Positions 16,005-24,708 of a stretch of DNA of 64,000 nt are shown piece by piece. A program made the translations under genes and the position numbers. The notes below the pieces were generated by a model, which was not told the DNA's origin, made no database searches, and saw only the letters and a list, made by a program, of their open reading frames with translations. The DNA lies in assembly GCF_003076475.1 (NCBI RefSeq), contig NZ_CP020919.1, forward strand, positions 310,001-374,000, given 5' to 3'. The DNA comes from Flavobacterium kingsejongi. Its GTDB lineage: Bacteria > Bacteroidota > Bacteroidia > Flavobacteriales > Flavobacteriaceae. Position 1 is the first letter of the stretch; each line of letters begins with the position of its first letter.

Positions 16005-17514
16005 TTCGATTGCATCCTGGATTTTAAAAAAACGAATTCATCAAATCGAATTGTTTCAGAAATATCCGAATGAAGTACAGGAAGAACTACTGTTCAGCCT
16101 GATACGAATTGCCGAAAACACGGACTTGGGAAAGGAATATGACTTTAGTTCCATTAAAACCTACCAGACTTTCTCAGAACGGCTGCCCATAGCGACCTAT
16201 GAAGACCTGGAACCGCTGATTGAAAGAACCCGAAAAGGGGAACAAAATGTCATCTGGCCCACATCCATTAAATGGTTTGCCAAATCAAGCGGCACTACCA
16301 ATGCCAAAAGCAAGTTTATCCCGGTAAGCATGGAAGCCCTTGAAGACTGCCATTACAAGGCTGCAAAAGACCTGCTTTCCCTTTACCTGAACAATAATGA
16401 GAACTCCCAACTGTTCACCGGGAAAAGTTTACGCCTTGGCGGCAGCAAACAGCTCTATGAAGACAATAACAGTTTCTTTGGGGACCTGTCTGCCATATTG
16501 ATCGAAAACATGCCGATATGGGCCGAATTTAGCAGCACGCCCAGCAATAAGGTTTCCCTGATGAGCGATTGGGAGATTAAACTCGGTGCTATTGTACGGG
16601 AAACGATACAGGAAAATGTGACCAGCTTTGCCGGAGTCCCTTCCTGGATGATGGTATTACTGAATAAAGCACTCGAAGAAACCGGAAAAGGTGATTTGCT
16701 GGAAATATGGCCCAATGCCGAAGTTTACTTTCATGGTGGCGTAAGCTTTAATCCCTACCGCGAGCAATACAAAAAGATTATCCCAAGCAGCAGTTTCAAT
16801 TATTATGAAATCTATAATGCTTCCGAAGGCTTTTTCGCAATTCAGGATCTTAACAATTCCGACGAATTATTACTGATGCTGGACTATGGTATCTTTTACG
16901 AATTCATCCCTATGGATTCCTTTGGCACACCCGAACAAGTGGTTGTGCGTTTATCCGAAGTACAGGTGAACCGCAACTATGCCGTAGTCATCACTACCAA
17001 TGCCGGGCTTTGGCGTTACCTGATTGGAGATACCGTACGCTTTACCTCTGTCGATCCCTACCGCATTAAGGTCACCGGAAGAACCAAACACCATATCAAC
17101 GTCTTTGGGGAAGAGCTTATGATCGAAAATACCGATAAAGCCATCGCCAAAGCCTGTAAGGAAACCAATACCGAAGTGCTGGATTATACCGTAGCGCCTA
17201 TTTTTATGGAAGGCCGGGAAAAAGGGGCTCACGAATGGATGATTGAATTCCGTAAAGTTCCGGAAGACATTGCTATTTTTCACCACGTCCTGGACGAAAA
17301 CCTAAAAGCCCATAATTCCGATTATGAAGCAAAACGCACCAACAACATGACCTTAAATCCGCCCATCATCAATATTGCCCGAAAAGATTTATTCTATGAC
17401 TGGCTAAAAAACCAGGGAAAACTCGGAGGTCAGCATAAAATACCAAGGCTTTCCAATGAAAGGCATTACCTGGATCAGCTGAAAGAATTACAGCATTCCA
17501 CAGAAACTATTTAA
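15985..17514 (+). CDS. GH3 (auxin-responsive promoter) family acyl-acid amido synthetase-like protein
   Basis: This 509-residue protein belongs to the ANL adenylating superfamily. ATP-binding motif 1 is visible as FAKSSGTTNAKSKFIPVS (residues about 104-121), motif 2 as YYEIYNASEGFFAIQ and motif 3 as LWRYLIGDTVRF, with a C-terminal cap beginning near VTGRTKHHINVFGEELM. In plants GH3 enzymes adenylate a carboxylic acid hormone and join it to an amino acid. The bacterial substrates are unknown, so only 'acyl-adenylate-forming' is inferred. No signal peptide. The gene is followed after 11 nt by a strong terminator shared with clpX on the other strand. Confidence 0.85.
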   Translation: MALPIINSIASWILKKRIHQIELFQKYPNEVQEELLFSLIRIAENTDLGKEYDFSSIKTYQTFSERLPIATYEDLEPLIERTRKGEQNVIWPTSIKWFAKSSGTTNAKSKFIPVSMEALEDCHYKAAKDLLSLYLNNNENSQLFTGKSLRLGGSKQLYEDNNSFFGDLSAILIENMPIWAEFSSTPSNKVSLMSDWEIKLGAIVRETIQENVTSFAGVPSWMMVLLNKALEETGKGDLLEIWPNAEVYFHGGVSFNPYREQYKKIIPSSSFNYYEIYNASEGFFAIQDLNNSDELLLMLDYGIFYEFIPMDSFGTPEQVVVRLSEVQVNRNYAVVITTNAGLWRYLIGDTVRFTSVDPYRIKVTGRTKHHINVFGEELMIENTDKAIAKACKETNTEVLDYTVAPIFMEGREKGAHEWMIEFRKVPEDIAIFHHVLDENLKAHNSDYEAKRTNNMTLNPPIINIARKDLFYDWLKNQGKLGGQHKIPRLSNERHYLDQLKELQHSTETI

Positions 17515-17525
17515 ACAAAAAAAGA

Positions 17526-17553
17526 GGCTGTCAAATGACAGCCCCTTTTTTTT
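17526..17553. terminator. Bidirectional terminator between the GH3 gene and clpX
   Basis: GGCTGTC and GACAGCC pair over 7 bp with an AAAT loop. Eight T follow on plus, and an A-rich run lies on the other side, giving T-rich tails in both directions between two convergent genes. Confidence 0.9.
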
Positions 17554-17571
17554 ATACTACATAAACCTGAT

Positions 17572-18804
17572 TTAAGAAACGGCTTTCAGCCTTTTCAACA
17601 GGTTTTTATTAAGATGATCTTCGACATAATTCCTATCGATAAATAACTCTTTATCCTCAGAACTTGGCAGTTCATACATTGCTTCATTCAGGATTGCTTC
17701 ACATAGCGAACGCAGTCCACGGGCTCCCAGTTTATATTCTAATGCTTTATCTACAATATAGTCTAATGCATCATTGGAAATTGTAAAATCAACATCATCC
17801 ATGGCAAACAGTTTCTTATACTGCTTGATCAATGCATTTTTAGGTTCCGTAAGTATCGCTCTCAGGGTCTCTTTATCCAAAGGATCCATGTGGGTTAATA
17901 CCGGTAGACGTCCAATAATTTCAGGAATCAGTCCAAAGTCCTTCACGTCTTTTGGCGTGATGTATTGCAACAGGTTGTCTTTGTCTATGGAATCATTGTT
18001 TTTAGAAGAGCTGTATCCTACCGCCTGACGGTTCAGTCGTTTGGAAATAACGCGTTCGATACCATCAAAAGCACCACCGGCTATGAACAGGATATCCTGT
18101 GTATTCACCTCAATGAACTTTTGGTCCGGATGCTTGCGCCCTCCCTTAGGTGGTACGTTAACAACAGTTCCCTCAAGCAATTTCAGCAATGCCTGCTGCA
18201 CTCCTTCTCCGGATACGTCACGTGTGATAGAAGGGTTGTCGCTCTTACGGGCAATTTTATCAATTTCATCAATAAAAACAATTCCTCTTTCTGCCTTTTC
18301 GACATCATAATCGGCAACCTGCAGTAATCGTGTCAGTATGCTTTCCACATCTTCTCCTACATAACCTGCTTCAGTAAGCACGGTAGCATCTACGATAGTA
18401 AGCGGTACATTCAGCATTTTCGCTATGGTTTTAGCCACAAGCGTTTTACCGGTTCCCGTTTGCCCTACCATCAGGATATTACTTTTTTCAATCTCTACCT
18501 CATCATCATGCTTTTGCTGCATCAGACGTTTGTAATGATTGTACACCGCAACAGACAGTACTTTTTTAGTTTGGTCCTGCCCAATTACATACTGATCCAG
18601 GAAAGCCCTGATTTCTTTTGGTTTTTTAAGATCAAAATCCAAAGCCAAATCCGCATTACCGGATTGCTTCAGTTCTTCCAGCACAATACCATGCGCCTGC
18701 TCGATACAACGATCACAAATGTGGGTATTATTTCCTGCAATCAACAAATTGGTCTCTGGCTTTTTTCTTCCACAAAATGAACACTCTAAAACTTCTTTAG
18801 CCAT
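17572..18804 (-). CDS. clpX: ATP-dependent Clp protease ATP-binding subunit ClpX
   Basis: This 410-residue AAA+ unfoldase feeds substrates to ClpP. It has the N-terminal four-cysteine zinc-binding domain (CSFCG near residue 8 and HICDRC near residue 29). The Walker A is [12 protein letters not shown], the Walker [11 protein letters not shown], and the pore and sensor regions include [13 protein letters not shown]. The ClpP-docking IGF-type loop is degenerate by eye. It lies 66 nt after clpP on the same strand. That spacer holds an imperfect stem (18829-18836 with 18852-18859), so clpX may be read through from clpP with some control. Confidence 0.97.
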   Translation of the reverse strand: MAKEVLECSFCGRKKPETNLLIAGNNTHICDRCIEQAHGIVLEELKQSGNADLALDFDLKKPKEIRAFLDQYVIGQDQTKKVLSVAVYNHYKRLMQQKHDDEVEIEKSNILMVGQTGTGKTLVAKTIAKMLNVPLTIVDATVLTEAGYVGEDVESILTRLLQVADYDVEKAERGIVFIDEIDKIARKSDNPSITRDVSGEGVQQALLKLLEGTVVNVPPKGGRKHPDQKFIEVNTQDILFIAGGAFDGIERVISKRLNRQAVGYSSSKNNDSIDKDNLLQYITPKDVKDFGLIPEIIGRLPVLTHMDPLDKETLRAILTEPKNALIKQYKKLFAMDDVDFTISNDALDYIVDKALEYKLGARGLRSLCEAILNEAMYELPSSEDKELFIDRNYVEDHLNKNLLKRLKAVS

Positions 18805-18870
18805 ATATTCTTTTTTGACAAAAACACAATCGGAGCTACAGTAATTGCAATGCCCCGATAGTGGTTTCCT

Positions 18871-19551
18871 TTATTTTTTTTCTCTTCTTAAAACTTCATC
18901 AATCATTCCGTATTCTTTTGCTTCATCAGAGATCATCCAGTAATCTCTTTCGCTATCCTTGTGTACTCTTTCAAAAGTTTGTCCGGAATGTTTTGCAATA
19001 ATTTCGTACAATTCATTTTTCAGTTTCAACATCTCACGCAGGTTAATTTCCATATCGGTAGCTACCCCTTGCGCACCTCCTGAAGGCTGGTGGATCATTA
19101 CTCTGGAATGTGGTAATGCAGAACGTTTCCCTTCGGCACCTGCGCACAATAATACCGCTCCCATAGAAGCTGCCATACCGGTACAGATTGTCGCTACATC
19201 CGGTTTGATATACTGCATGGTATCATAGATTCCCAAACCAGCATATACACTTCCACCCGGGGAGTTAATATAGATCTGAATGTCTTTGGAAGCATCTGTA
19301 CTTTCCAGGAATAACAATTGCGCCTGAACGATATTAGCAATCTGGTCATCAATACCCGTTCCCAGGAAAATAATCCTGTCCATCATCAATCTGGAAAAAA
19401 CATCCAGTTGCGAAACATTCATCTGACGTTCTTCCATAATGTAAGGCGTCATCCCCATTGGAGTTACAGCATTGACGATTTTATCATAATAGAGATTGTT
19501 TATTCCGTGATGCTTAGTAGCATATTTTTTAAATTCTTTACCGTAATTCAT
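18871..19551 (-). CDS. clpP: ATP-dependent Clp protease proteolytic subunit ClpP
   Basis: This 226-residue protein is the barrel-forming serine protease partner of ClpX. The catalytic triad is recognisable: Ser129 in GMAASMGAVLL, His154 in VMIHQPSGG and Asp199 in VHKDSERDYW. The SPGGSVYAGLGIYD oxyanion segment is intact. The N terminus carries an extra stretch of about 30 residues before the mature-like start (MGMTPYIMEERQMN), consistent with a cleaved propeptide. Order tig-clpP-clpX matches the proteostasis cluster seen across many bacteria. Confidence 0.97.
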   Translation of the reverse strand: MNYGKEFKKYATKHHGINNLYYDKIVNAVTPMGMTPYIMEERQMNVSQLDVFSRLMMDRIIFLGTGIDDQIANIVQAQLLFLESTDASKDIQIYINSPGGSVYAGLGIYDTMQYIKPDVATICTGMAASMGAVLLCAGAEGKRSALPHSRVMIHQPSGGAQGVATDMEINLREMLKLKNELYEIIAKHSGQTFERVHKDSERDYWMISDEAKEYGMIDEVLRREKK

Positions 19552-19649
19552 GTTTTTTGGTTTTAAAATTAAAGTGCAAAAGTTAGTCGTTTCAAAGCGA
19601 TAATCTTATTAAAGATATATTAAAATCATCTTATCTTTTAAACAGAAAT

Positions 19650-19678
19650 GAGCGTCTGTACCCAGGGGTCAGACGCTC
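19650..19678 (-). terminator. Stem-loop between tig and clpP
   Basis: GAGCGTCTG and CAGACGCTC form a perfect 9-bp stem with an 11-nt loop, just after the tig stop. On the minus strand the trailing sequence (ATTTCTGTTT) is only moderately T-rich. It may partly terminate or stabilise the tig transcript rather than fully isolate clpP. Confidence 0.55.
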
Positions 19679-19701
19679 AAATATACAGATTTTTTTATTG
19701 A

Positions 19702-21027
19702 TTATTCTCCGTAGGATTCTTTAATAAAATTCTGATAAGTAACTTCTTTTGTTTTCGCTTTTAGTTTTTCTTTAAAAAGAGAAAGCATTTTTTCGCTCAT
19801 TACCTGCTCTGAAAGTCTTTTAACTTCTTCCTGATTAGACAAAACCCGTGCCACAATACCTTCTACTTCTTCCGGTGTCGGGTTCAGCTGTCCGAATTGT
19901 ACCATTTGCTTTTTAATCACTTCAGAAGTAAAAGCTTTAAGGTCTTCAAAAGTAATCTGAAGGTTATTATCTGCCATTACTCTTCCTTCGATCAATTGGT
20001 AACGCAATCCATTTTCAGATCTTGCATATTCTGCTTCCGCCTGCTCTGGAGTTAATGGTGCCTCACCTACTGTTTGTATCCATTTTTTTAGGAATTCAGA
20101 AGGAAGGTCAAATTTTGTATTGCTTAATAAATGCTCTGTTGCATCGTTCAGGAATTTCTGATCTGCCTGTGTTGCGAACTGATTTTCAGCATCTTCCTTG
20201 ATTTTAGCTTTCAATTCTTCTAAAGAAGCTACATTGCCTTCACCGAATAATTTATCAAACAATTCCTGGTTTAGTTCTGCTTTTTCAGAAGTGTTGATTT
20301 CTTCAATTGTAAAGTCTACTTCAACATCCAGTCCGTGAACATCGTCGTGGGATACTTTAAGATAATCCATCAATTTATGATCATCATCAAAAAGACCTTT
20401 GGTTTTTAATGTCACTACATCACCTACTTTTTTCCCGATGAATTTTTTAGCTGCCTTTTTGTCTTTAAAAATATCCAGAGTGATATTTGCTTCTGCATTT
20501 ATCCCTTTTTCTTCATTGGAGAAAACACCTCTGATATCATCTTCCTGCTCTACTGCATCTTTAGAGATCAGTTTTCCAAATTGTTTTTGGATACGGGCTA
20601 CCTGCTCATCAATAAGTGTATCGTCAGCAACTATCTTATAGTGGGTAATTTTATTTTTAGCATCAAGATCTACTTTGAATTCCGGAGCCAGTCCTAATTC
20701 AAACTGAAAGCTGAAGTTCTCAGCATCCCAATTGAAGTTCTCATCAATTTTAGGAAGCGGATTCCCTAATATATCTAATTTTTCCTCAGCAAGGTAACGG
20801 TTCAGGGAGGATTGAAGCACTTTGTTTACTTCTTCCAAAAGAACTGTTTTACCATATTGTTTTTGTATCAAACTCATTGGCACAGCCCCTTTTCTAAAAC
20901 CAGGAATATTCGCTGTCTTAGCATAGGCCTGTAATGCTTTATCTACCTGAGGTGCATAATCTTCTTTTGCAACATTTACTGTAACAACTGCATTTAATGC
21001 GTCTATTTGTTCTTTTGTAATATTCAT
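19702..21027 (-). CDS. tig: Trigger factor
   Basis: This 441-residue ribosome-associated chaperone starts at the ATG at 21027 (MNITKEQIDALNAVVTVNVA). An upstream in-frame start at 21090 would include a 21-residue leader lying over the promoter, so I reject it. The ribosome-binding signature is visible as IPGFRKGAVPMSLIQKQYG (G-F-R-x-G-x-x-P). A PPIase-like middle domain and a long helical C-terminal chaperone domain follow. The PPIase domain is divergent by eye and may lack activity, which I recall as common in this phylum. It is the first gene of the tig-clpP-clpX cluster. Confidence 0.95.
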   Translation of the reverse strand: MNITKEQIDALNAVVTVNVAKEDYAPQVDKALQAYAKTANIPGFRKGAVPMSLIQKQYGKTVLLEEVNKVLQSSLNRYLAEEKLDILGNPLPKIDENFNWDAENFSFQFELGLAPEFKVDLDAKNKITHYKIVADDTLIDEQVARIQKQFGKLISKDAVEQEDDIRGVFSNEEKGINAEANITLDIFKDKKAAKKFIGKKVGDVVTLKTKGLFDDDHKLMDYLKVSHDDVHGLDVEVDFTIEEINTSEKAELNQELFDKLFGEGNVASLEELKAKIKEDAENQFATQADQKFLNDATEHLLSNTKFDLPSEFLKKWIQTVGEAPLTPEQAEAEYARSENGLRYQLIEGRVMADNNLQITFEDLKAFTSEVIKKQMVQFGQLNPTPEEVEGIVARVLSNQEEVKRLSEQVMSEKMLSLFKEKLKAKTKEVTYQNFIKESYGE

Positions 21028-21051
21028 TTTTATTTTTTTTATTGCATAAAA

Positions 21052-21086
21052 TTGGGTTGCAAAATTATAAATTTTTTGCAACCCAA
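21052..21086. promoter_or_regulatory. 13-bp perfect inverted repeat overlapping the tig promoter
   Basis: TTGGGTTGCAAAA (21052-21064) and TTTTGCAACCCAA (21074-21086) are perfect inverted copies separated by 9 nt (TTATAAATT). On the minus strand they cover the spacer, the -7 box and the expected start of transcription of the tig promoter. It could be an operator. Alternatively it is the terminator of the upstream holin-like gene, whose stop is 68 nt away; the T-run after the stem is short (TTTTATG). Confidence 0.7.
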
Positions 21087-21090
21087 CCAA
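21060..21090 (-). promoter_or_regulatory. Promoter of tig
   Basis: On the minus strand, TTG (21090-21088), a 20-nt spacer and TAATTTTG (21067-21060) match the consensus. The predicted leader to the ATG at 21027 is about 30 nt. Confidence 0.65.
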
Positions 21091-21153
21091 GTTTTTAATT
21101 TATTGAATTTCAATGTCATTTTATTGTTTATGGCGCTTACCCAATGGCGCTTA

Positions 21154-21495
21154 TTATTTTTCGTCTGTAACCGAAAAAAGGATGGATTGAAAAACAGAAA
21201 GTATCACACTGAATAACAAAGCCGTCAGCCAGCCATTTACATGGAAACCATCAACAAGTTCAGCACATAAAAGTATGATTAGCGCATTGATCACCAGCAG
21301 GAAAAGCCCAAAGGTTAAAATTGTTACCGGAAGCGTAAAAAGCACCAGGATCGGCTTTATAAAAATATTGAGCAATCCCAACACTATAGCGACAATGACA
21401 GACGTTTTAAAACCATCGACAACAACACCCGGTAAAAAATTAGCCAATACATAGACTAAAACCGCACTGAGCAATATTCTGATAATTAATCTCAT
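21154..21495 (-). CDS. Phage-holin-4-like (YvlD-type) small membrane protein
   Basis: This 113-residue protein consists almost entirely of four hydrophobic segments: ILLSAVLVYVLANFLPGVVV, SVIVAIVLGLLNIFIKPILV, PVTILTFGLFLLVINALIIL and WLTALLFSVILSVFQSILF. The pattern, including N-x-x-I-K-P-I-L after helix 2 and LTFGLFLLVINALI, is typical of the family labelled phage holin family 4 or YvlD. Despite the name, chromosomal members are not tied to phages, and nothing phage-like surrounds it here. Function unknown. It is flanked by a terminator upstream and by the tig palindrome downstream. Confidence 0.8.
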   Translation of the reverse strand: MRLIIRILLSAVLVYVLANFLPGVVVDGFKTSVIVAIVLGLLNIFIKPILVLFTLPVTILTFGLFLLVINALIILLCAELVDGFHVNGWLTALLFSVILSVFQSILFSVTDEK

Positions 21496-21524
21496 AATCT
21501 TTGTTTTTAAATTTTATTAAAAAT

Positions 21525-21556
21525 AAAAAAAAGCACTGAATGAACAGTGCTTTTTT
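21525..21556. terminator. Terminator of the SGNH/FadL operon
   Basis: GCACTG (21533-21538) and CAGTGC (21545-21550) form the core stem with a 6-nt loop. A/T runs on both sides extend it and provide T-tails in both directions. It is placed 25 nt after the SGNH gene stop. Confidence 0.85.
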
Positions 21557-21580
21557 AAGTTTATTTTGGATTCGCCTGTA

Positions 21581-23155
21581 TTAATTGCTTGGCAAAATCG
21601 TAGCTCCAGGATAATTCCCGGCACTTACTAATGGCAAATGTGCTTTGTAAAAACTATTGATTACTTTAATCACTTCATTCGCAATAACGGCATATCCTCT
21701 TGCATTAGGATGCACCCCATCCAAAGAGAACAACACAGTACTCGCAGAAGCCACACTAAAATAGTCACTGGTATAAATCTGGCCATCTTCTACTTTTAAT
21801 CCGCTGGACAATTGTGCCAAAATGGCATTCATATCTGCTACAGCAAGATTTTTAGAAGCCGCGATTGATTTAATAGCTGCATTATACGCTGCCGTAGCAT
21901 CAGCTACCGCTTGTTTTTCTGAAGCAATCAGGATGTGCTGATCCTCTAATGGATATGTAATCCCGAATTTTTTCAAATCGTCCGGCACTGCGCCTGGCAA
22001 ATCAGCAGGTGTTGTCCCGATTACGGTACGTGTAGTCAGCAACACCAAATCATTGGAAGTTGCCTGTCTTGCCTGTCCGTAGGTTGCTCCCAAATAAGCC
22101 GCCAATGGCGCTAACTGAGGGATTGTTGCCGCTACAGCAGCAATTTGTGCTCCTTTGTTTTCTAACGTCTCATCTTTAATCAATAAAGGATTAGGCTGAG
22201 TTGCAGACAAAAGATTGATTCGGTCTCCCACACCAATAGCTGTGAAAATTTGTTTTAAAGGACCATAAAGATTTGTATTCAGCGCCTGAACAGTACCGGC
22301 ACCCGTTGGGTCACCTGCGCTGGCCAAAAGAGCCGCTGTGATAGGATTGTAAGGCACAGTTGTAAAAAACGGAATAGAAACTACATCCGGAATCGTTGCT
22401 ACAACTCCTTTTGCTCCATTAGCTGTAAGTTGCGCTGTTATTGCAGTGTATACTCCGGCAAAAGCCGTTGGATCTGTAATATCATCAGGGCCATAGGAAG
22501 TAAAGTCAGGATTTCCCGTCTGATCTACTCCAGTTCCTCCTGAAGTTGCATAAGCCAATACATCATTATTCCCAATCCAGTTGGTAAAGAAAGTTGGTGA
22601 TTTGGATAAAGCATCTGCTAAAACAGTGGTTGTTGGAGAAGTTGCATGTCGTACAAAATAAGGATTTGCTACACCAGCAAGATTACCATATCCTGGTACC
22701 AGCAAGTCAAATGATTTTGCTCCGGGAACTCCCATATTATTATAGGCTTTTGCCTGTAAATTAGAAACCTCAATGGTCGGCAGACCTGCAAGTGGCTCCG
22801 GACCTCCGGCTGATGCATCAATAATCAGTCGTGTCGCCCCAATCTGTGTGCCTCCTAAAAGAAGGCCACCACGGTTATTTACGTCATCAGCGTAAGAAGG
22901 CTGTGTAAATTCCCCTCCTCCTACAAGACGAAACTGTCCTGCCAGGATATTTGGAAAAGAATACCCCTGACCTACTCTGGAAACGGTTCCGTCCATATAG
23001 CCTGAAGTAAGTGAATTTCCTACCGCAACGTACGTACTAAAATTTGCTTCCCCTGCAGAATAAGAACCATCGGTAACATCATTATCGAATTCCGGTTGGC
23101 ATGACACAACAAAACCAGCAGCCAACAATCCTAAATATATAAATTTATTTTTCAT
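21581..23155 (-). CDS. SGNH/GDSL-family hydrolase lipoprotein
   Basis: This 524-residue lipoprotein has the signal MKNKFIYLGLLAAGFVVSC and the lipid anchor at Cys19. The SGNH blocks are visible. Block I is YVAVGNSLTSGYMDG with nucleophile Ser48 (GNSL instead of GDSL). A Gly block reads NMGVPGAKSFDL, block III reads NWIGNNDVL, and block V is DGVHPNARGYAVIA with the catalytic Asp/His pair. Long insertions give a larger size than a minimal SGNH esterase. A surface or periplasmic ester hydrolase is inferred. It follows the FadL-type porin by 20 nt on the same strand, suggesting that released fatty acids or other hydrophobic products enter through that porin. Confidence 0.85.
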   Translation of the reverse strand: MKNKFIYLGLLAAGFVVSCQPEFDNDVTDGSYSAGEANFSTYVAVGNSLTSGYMDGTVSRVGQGYSFPNILAGQFRLVGGGEFTQPSYADDVNNRGGLLLGGTQIGATRLIIDASAGGPEPLAGLPTIEVSNLQAKAYNNMGVPGAKSFDLLVPGYGNLAGVANPYFVRHATSPTTTVLADALSKSPTFFTNWIGNNDVLAYATSGGTGVDQTGNPDFTSYGPDDITDPTAFAGVYTAITAQLTANGAKGVVATIPDVVSIPFFTTVPYNPITAALLASAGDPTGAGTVQALNTNLYGPLKQIFTAIGVGDRINLLSATQPNPLLIKDETLENKGAQIAAVAATIPQLAPLAAYLGATYGQARQATSNDLVLLTTRTVIGTTPADLPGAVPDDLKKFGITYPLEDQHILIASEKQAVADATAAYNAAIKSIAASKNLAVADMNAILAQLSSGLKVEDGQIYTSDYFSVASASTVLFSLDGVHPNARGYAVIANEVIKVINSFYKAHLPLVSAGNYPGATILPSN

Positions 23156-23175
23156 TTGAATATCGTTTTAAAAAA

Positions 23176-24420
23176 TTAGAAACCGTATGTTATCCCTACA
23201 CCAGGTGAAAATACAGCAGATTTATACGTTCCACCAAAAGATACTTCATTACCGCCTTCCACGAAGTGGTCGTAAGAACTATTCGTTTGTTTGAAATGCA
23301 GGTATAATAATGAAAGGTCTACACCGAATCTTTTATTAAACTGGTATGTCATACCAGCAGTATATCCTCTTGAATCATTACGTGGTGTTTCAGGAGCAAA
23401 GTAACCAGCCTGAACCGGGCTCTCATCAATATAGTATCCACCGCGAACCACTACTTTATCAGTAGCTTTATACTGTGCACCAAAACGGTATGCATTAGAA
23501 TCCTTGTAGTTTCTTGGATTTACAGAAGTCCCGACTGCATTATGGAATTGCACGGTAAGGTCTTTGTAAACACCCCATTGTGTTCTGTTATAATCAAAAG
23601 CTACTAATAATTTATTGGTAAATTCATAAGACAAACCTACAGTGATTTCTGCCGGTAAAGGAAGATTTGCATCAAATGTTGTATTGGTCAGTGTTCCCTG
23701 TGCATAAGCCGGAACATCATTAAAAGTTGCATCTCCACCACGGGCTTCCATAGTAATTTCAGAACGGTAATTAAATCCTATTCTTAAATGATCTGTTGGA
23801 TTGAACATCAAGCCAGCATTCCATCCCCAGGCGGTAACGCCTTTCGCTTCTATAGATACATCGGTACGATTTCCATTTTCATCCGACATGCTTCGGTCAA
23901 TATTTTTATTCAGTTTCACATGTCCTGTAACAAAAATAGGCCCTCCGGCAATACTCATCTTATCGTTAATTTTTATCGCTATTGTAGGCTGCACATAAAT
24001 CGCTTCAAGATCAATATTGTTCACCAAATGTGATCCTTGCCAATCCTGATCCCAATCTACTGCACTTCCATAAGGTGTATATACGGCAAGACCTACAGAC
24101 AACCAATCGGTCACTTTATAGGTAGCATAAACACTAAAAGGCGTACCTACGTTTTTGGATTCGGCATTCCAGTTATAGGTTTCATTTTGAAATTTAACGT
24201 TTGCAAAAAGTGCATTTCCACCAACTGAAACATTAAATTTATTCTCAAGAAAAGATATACCTGCCGGGTTAAAGAACAATGATTCCGCACTATTTACTAC
24301 TGCCACACCGGTGTGACCCATAGCTAATTGTTTCTGTCCTTGTAAGCTGACACGATATCCACCTGCAAAAACGGACGATGTTGCCAAAGCCATTAATGAT
24401 AAAGATAACAGTTTTCTCAT
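23176..24420 (-). CDS. OmpP1/FadL/TodX family outer-membrane transporter
   Basis: This 414-residue protein has the signal peptide MRKLLSLSLMALATSSVFA. The mature start GGYRVSLQGQKQLAMGHTGV and AESLFFNPAGISFLENKF correspond to the FadL N-terminal hatch with its N-P-A-G motif. The rest alternates in beta strands and ends with the aromatic GVGITYGF expected for a beta-barrel. This family moves long-chain fatty acids and other hydrophobic compounds across the outer membrane by lateral diffusion. It is first in a two-gene operon with the SGNH lipoprotein and has a consensus promoter. Confidence 0.92.
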   Translation of the reverse strand: MRKLLSLSLMALATSSVFAGGYRVSLQGQKQLAMGHTGVAVVNSAESLFFNPAGISFLENKFNVSVGGNALFANVKFQNETYNWNAESKNVGTPFSVYATYKVTDWLSVGLAVYTPYGSAVDWDQDWQGSHLVNNIDLEAIYVQPTIAIKINDKMSIAGGPIFVTGHVKLNKNIDRSMSDENGNRTDVSIEAKGVTAWGWNAGLMFNPTDHLRIGFNYRSEITMEARGGDATFNDVPAYAQGTLTNTTFDANLPLPAEITVGLSYEFTNKLLVAFDYNRTQWGVYKDLTVQFHNAVGTSVNPRNYKDSNAYRFGAQYKATDKVVVRGGYYIDESPVQAGYFAPETPRNDSRGYTAGMTYQFNKRFGVDLSLLYLHFKQTNSSYDHFVEGGNEVSFGGTYKSAVFSPGVGITYGF

Positions 24421-24461
24421 AATGTTAAAATTTGTTAGTTTTTTAATTTAAAACGATATAC

Positions 24462-24491
24462 CAAAATTAATATAAAATATGAATTACACAA
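24462..24491 (-). promoter_or_regulatory. Promoter of the FadL/SGNH operon
   Basis: On the minus strand, TTG (24491-24489), a 19-nt spacer and TAATTTTG (24469-24462) match the consensus exactly, about 40 nt before the ATG at 24420. The rest of the spacer up to 24653 is AT-rich with no gene. Confidence 0.75.
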
Positions 24492-24653
24492 TTTTTTTGA
24501 CTATTATATTATGCGTTCATAATATAATTATTGATTAAATAGGAAATATGAAATTATCATACTCCCATTTTCTTTTGCAAACTGTATTAATTTTAACATT
24601 TGCCCCCTATAATCCACCATCAATAGTAAAGCGCTCCATTGATGAAATAAAAA

Positions 24654-24680
24654 AGCCTGTTACTTTAACAGCAACAGGCT
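24654..24680 (-). terminator. Terminator of the alpha/beta hydrolase gene
   Basis: AGCCTGTT and AACAGGCT form a perfect 8-bp stem around an 11-nt loop. On the minus strand TTTTTTATTT follows. It lies 28 nt after the stop. Confidence 0.85.
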
Positions 24681-24708
24681 TTTCATACTATACTATCCCA
24701 ATTTAAAC

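Noticed and set aside
21154..21495. Prophage remnant suggested by a 'holin' gene
   Set aside because: The family is a chromosomal YvlD-type membrane protein, and no other phage gene, integrase or att-like repeat is present.
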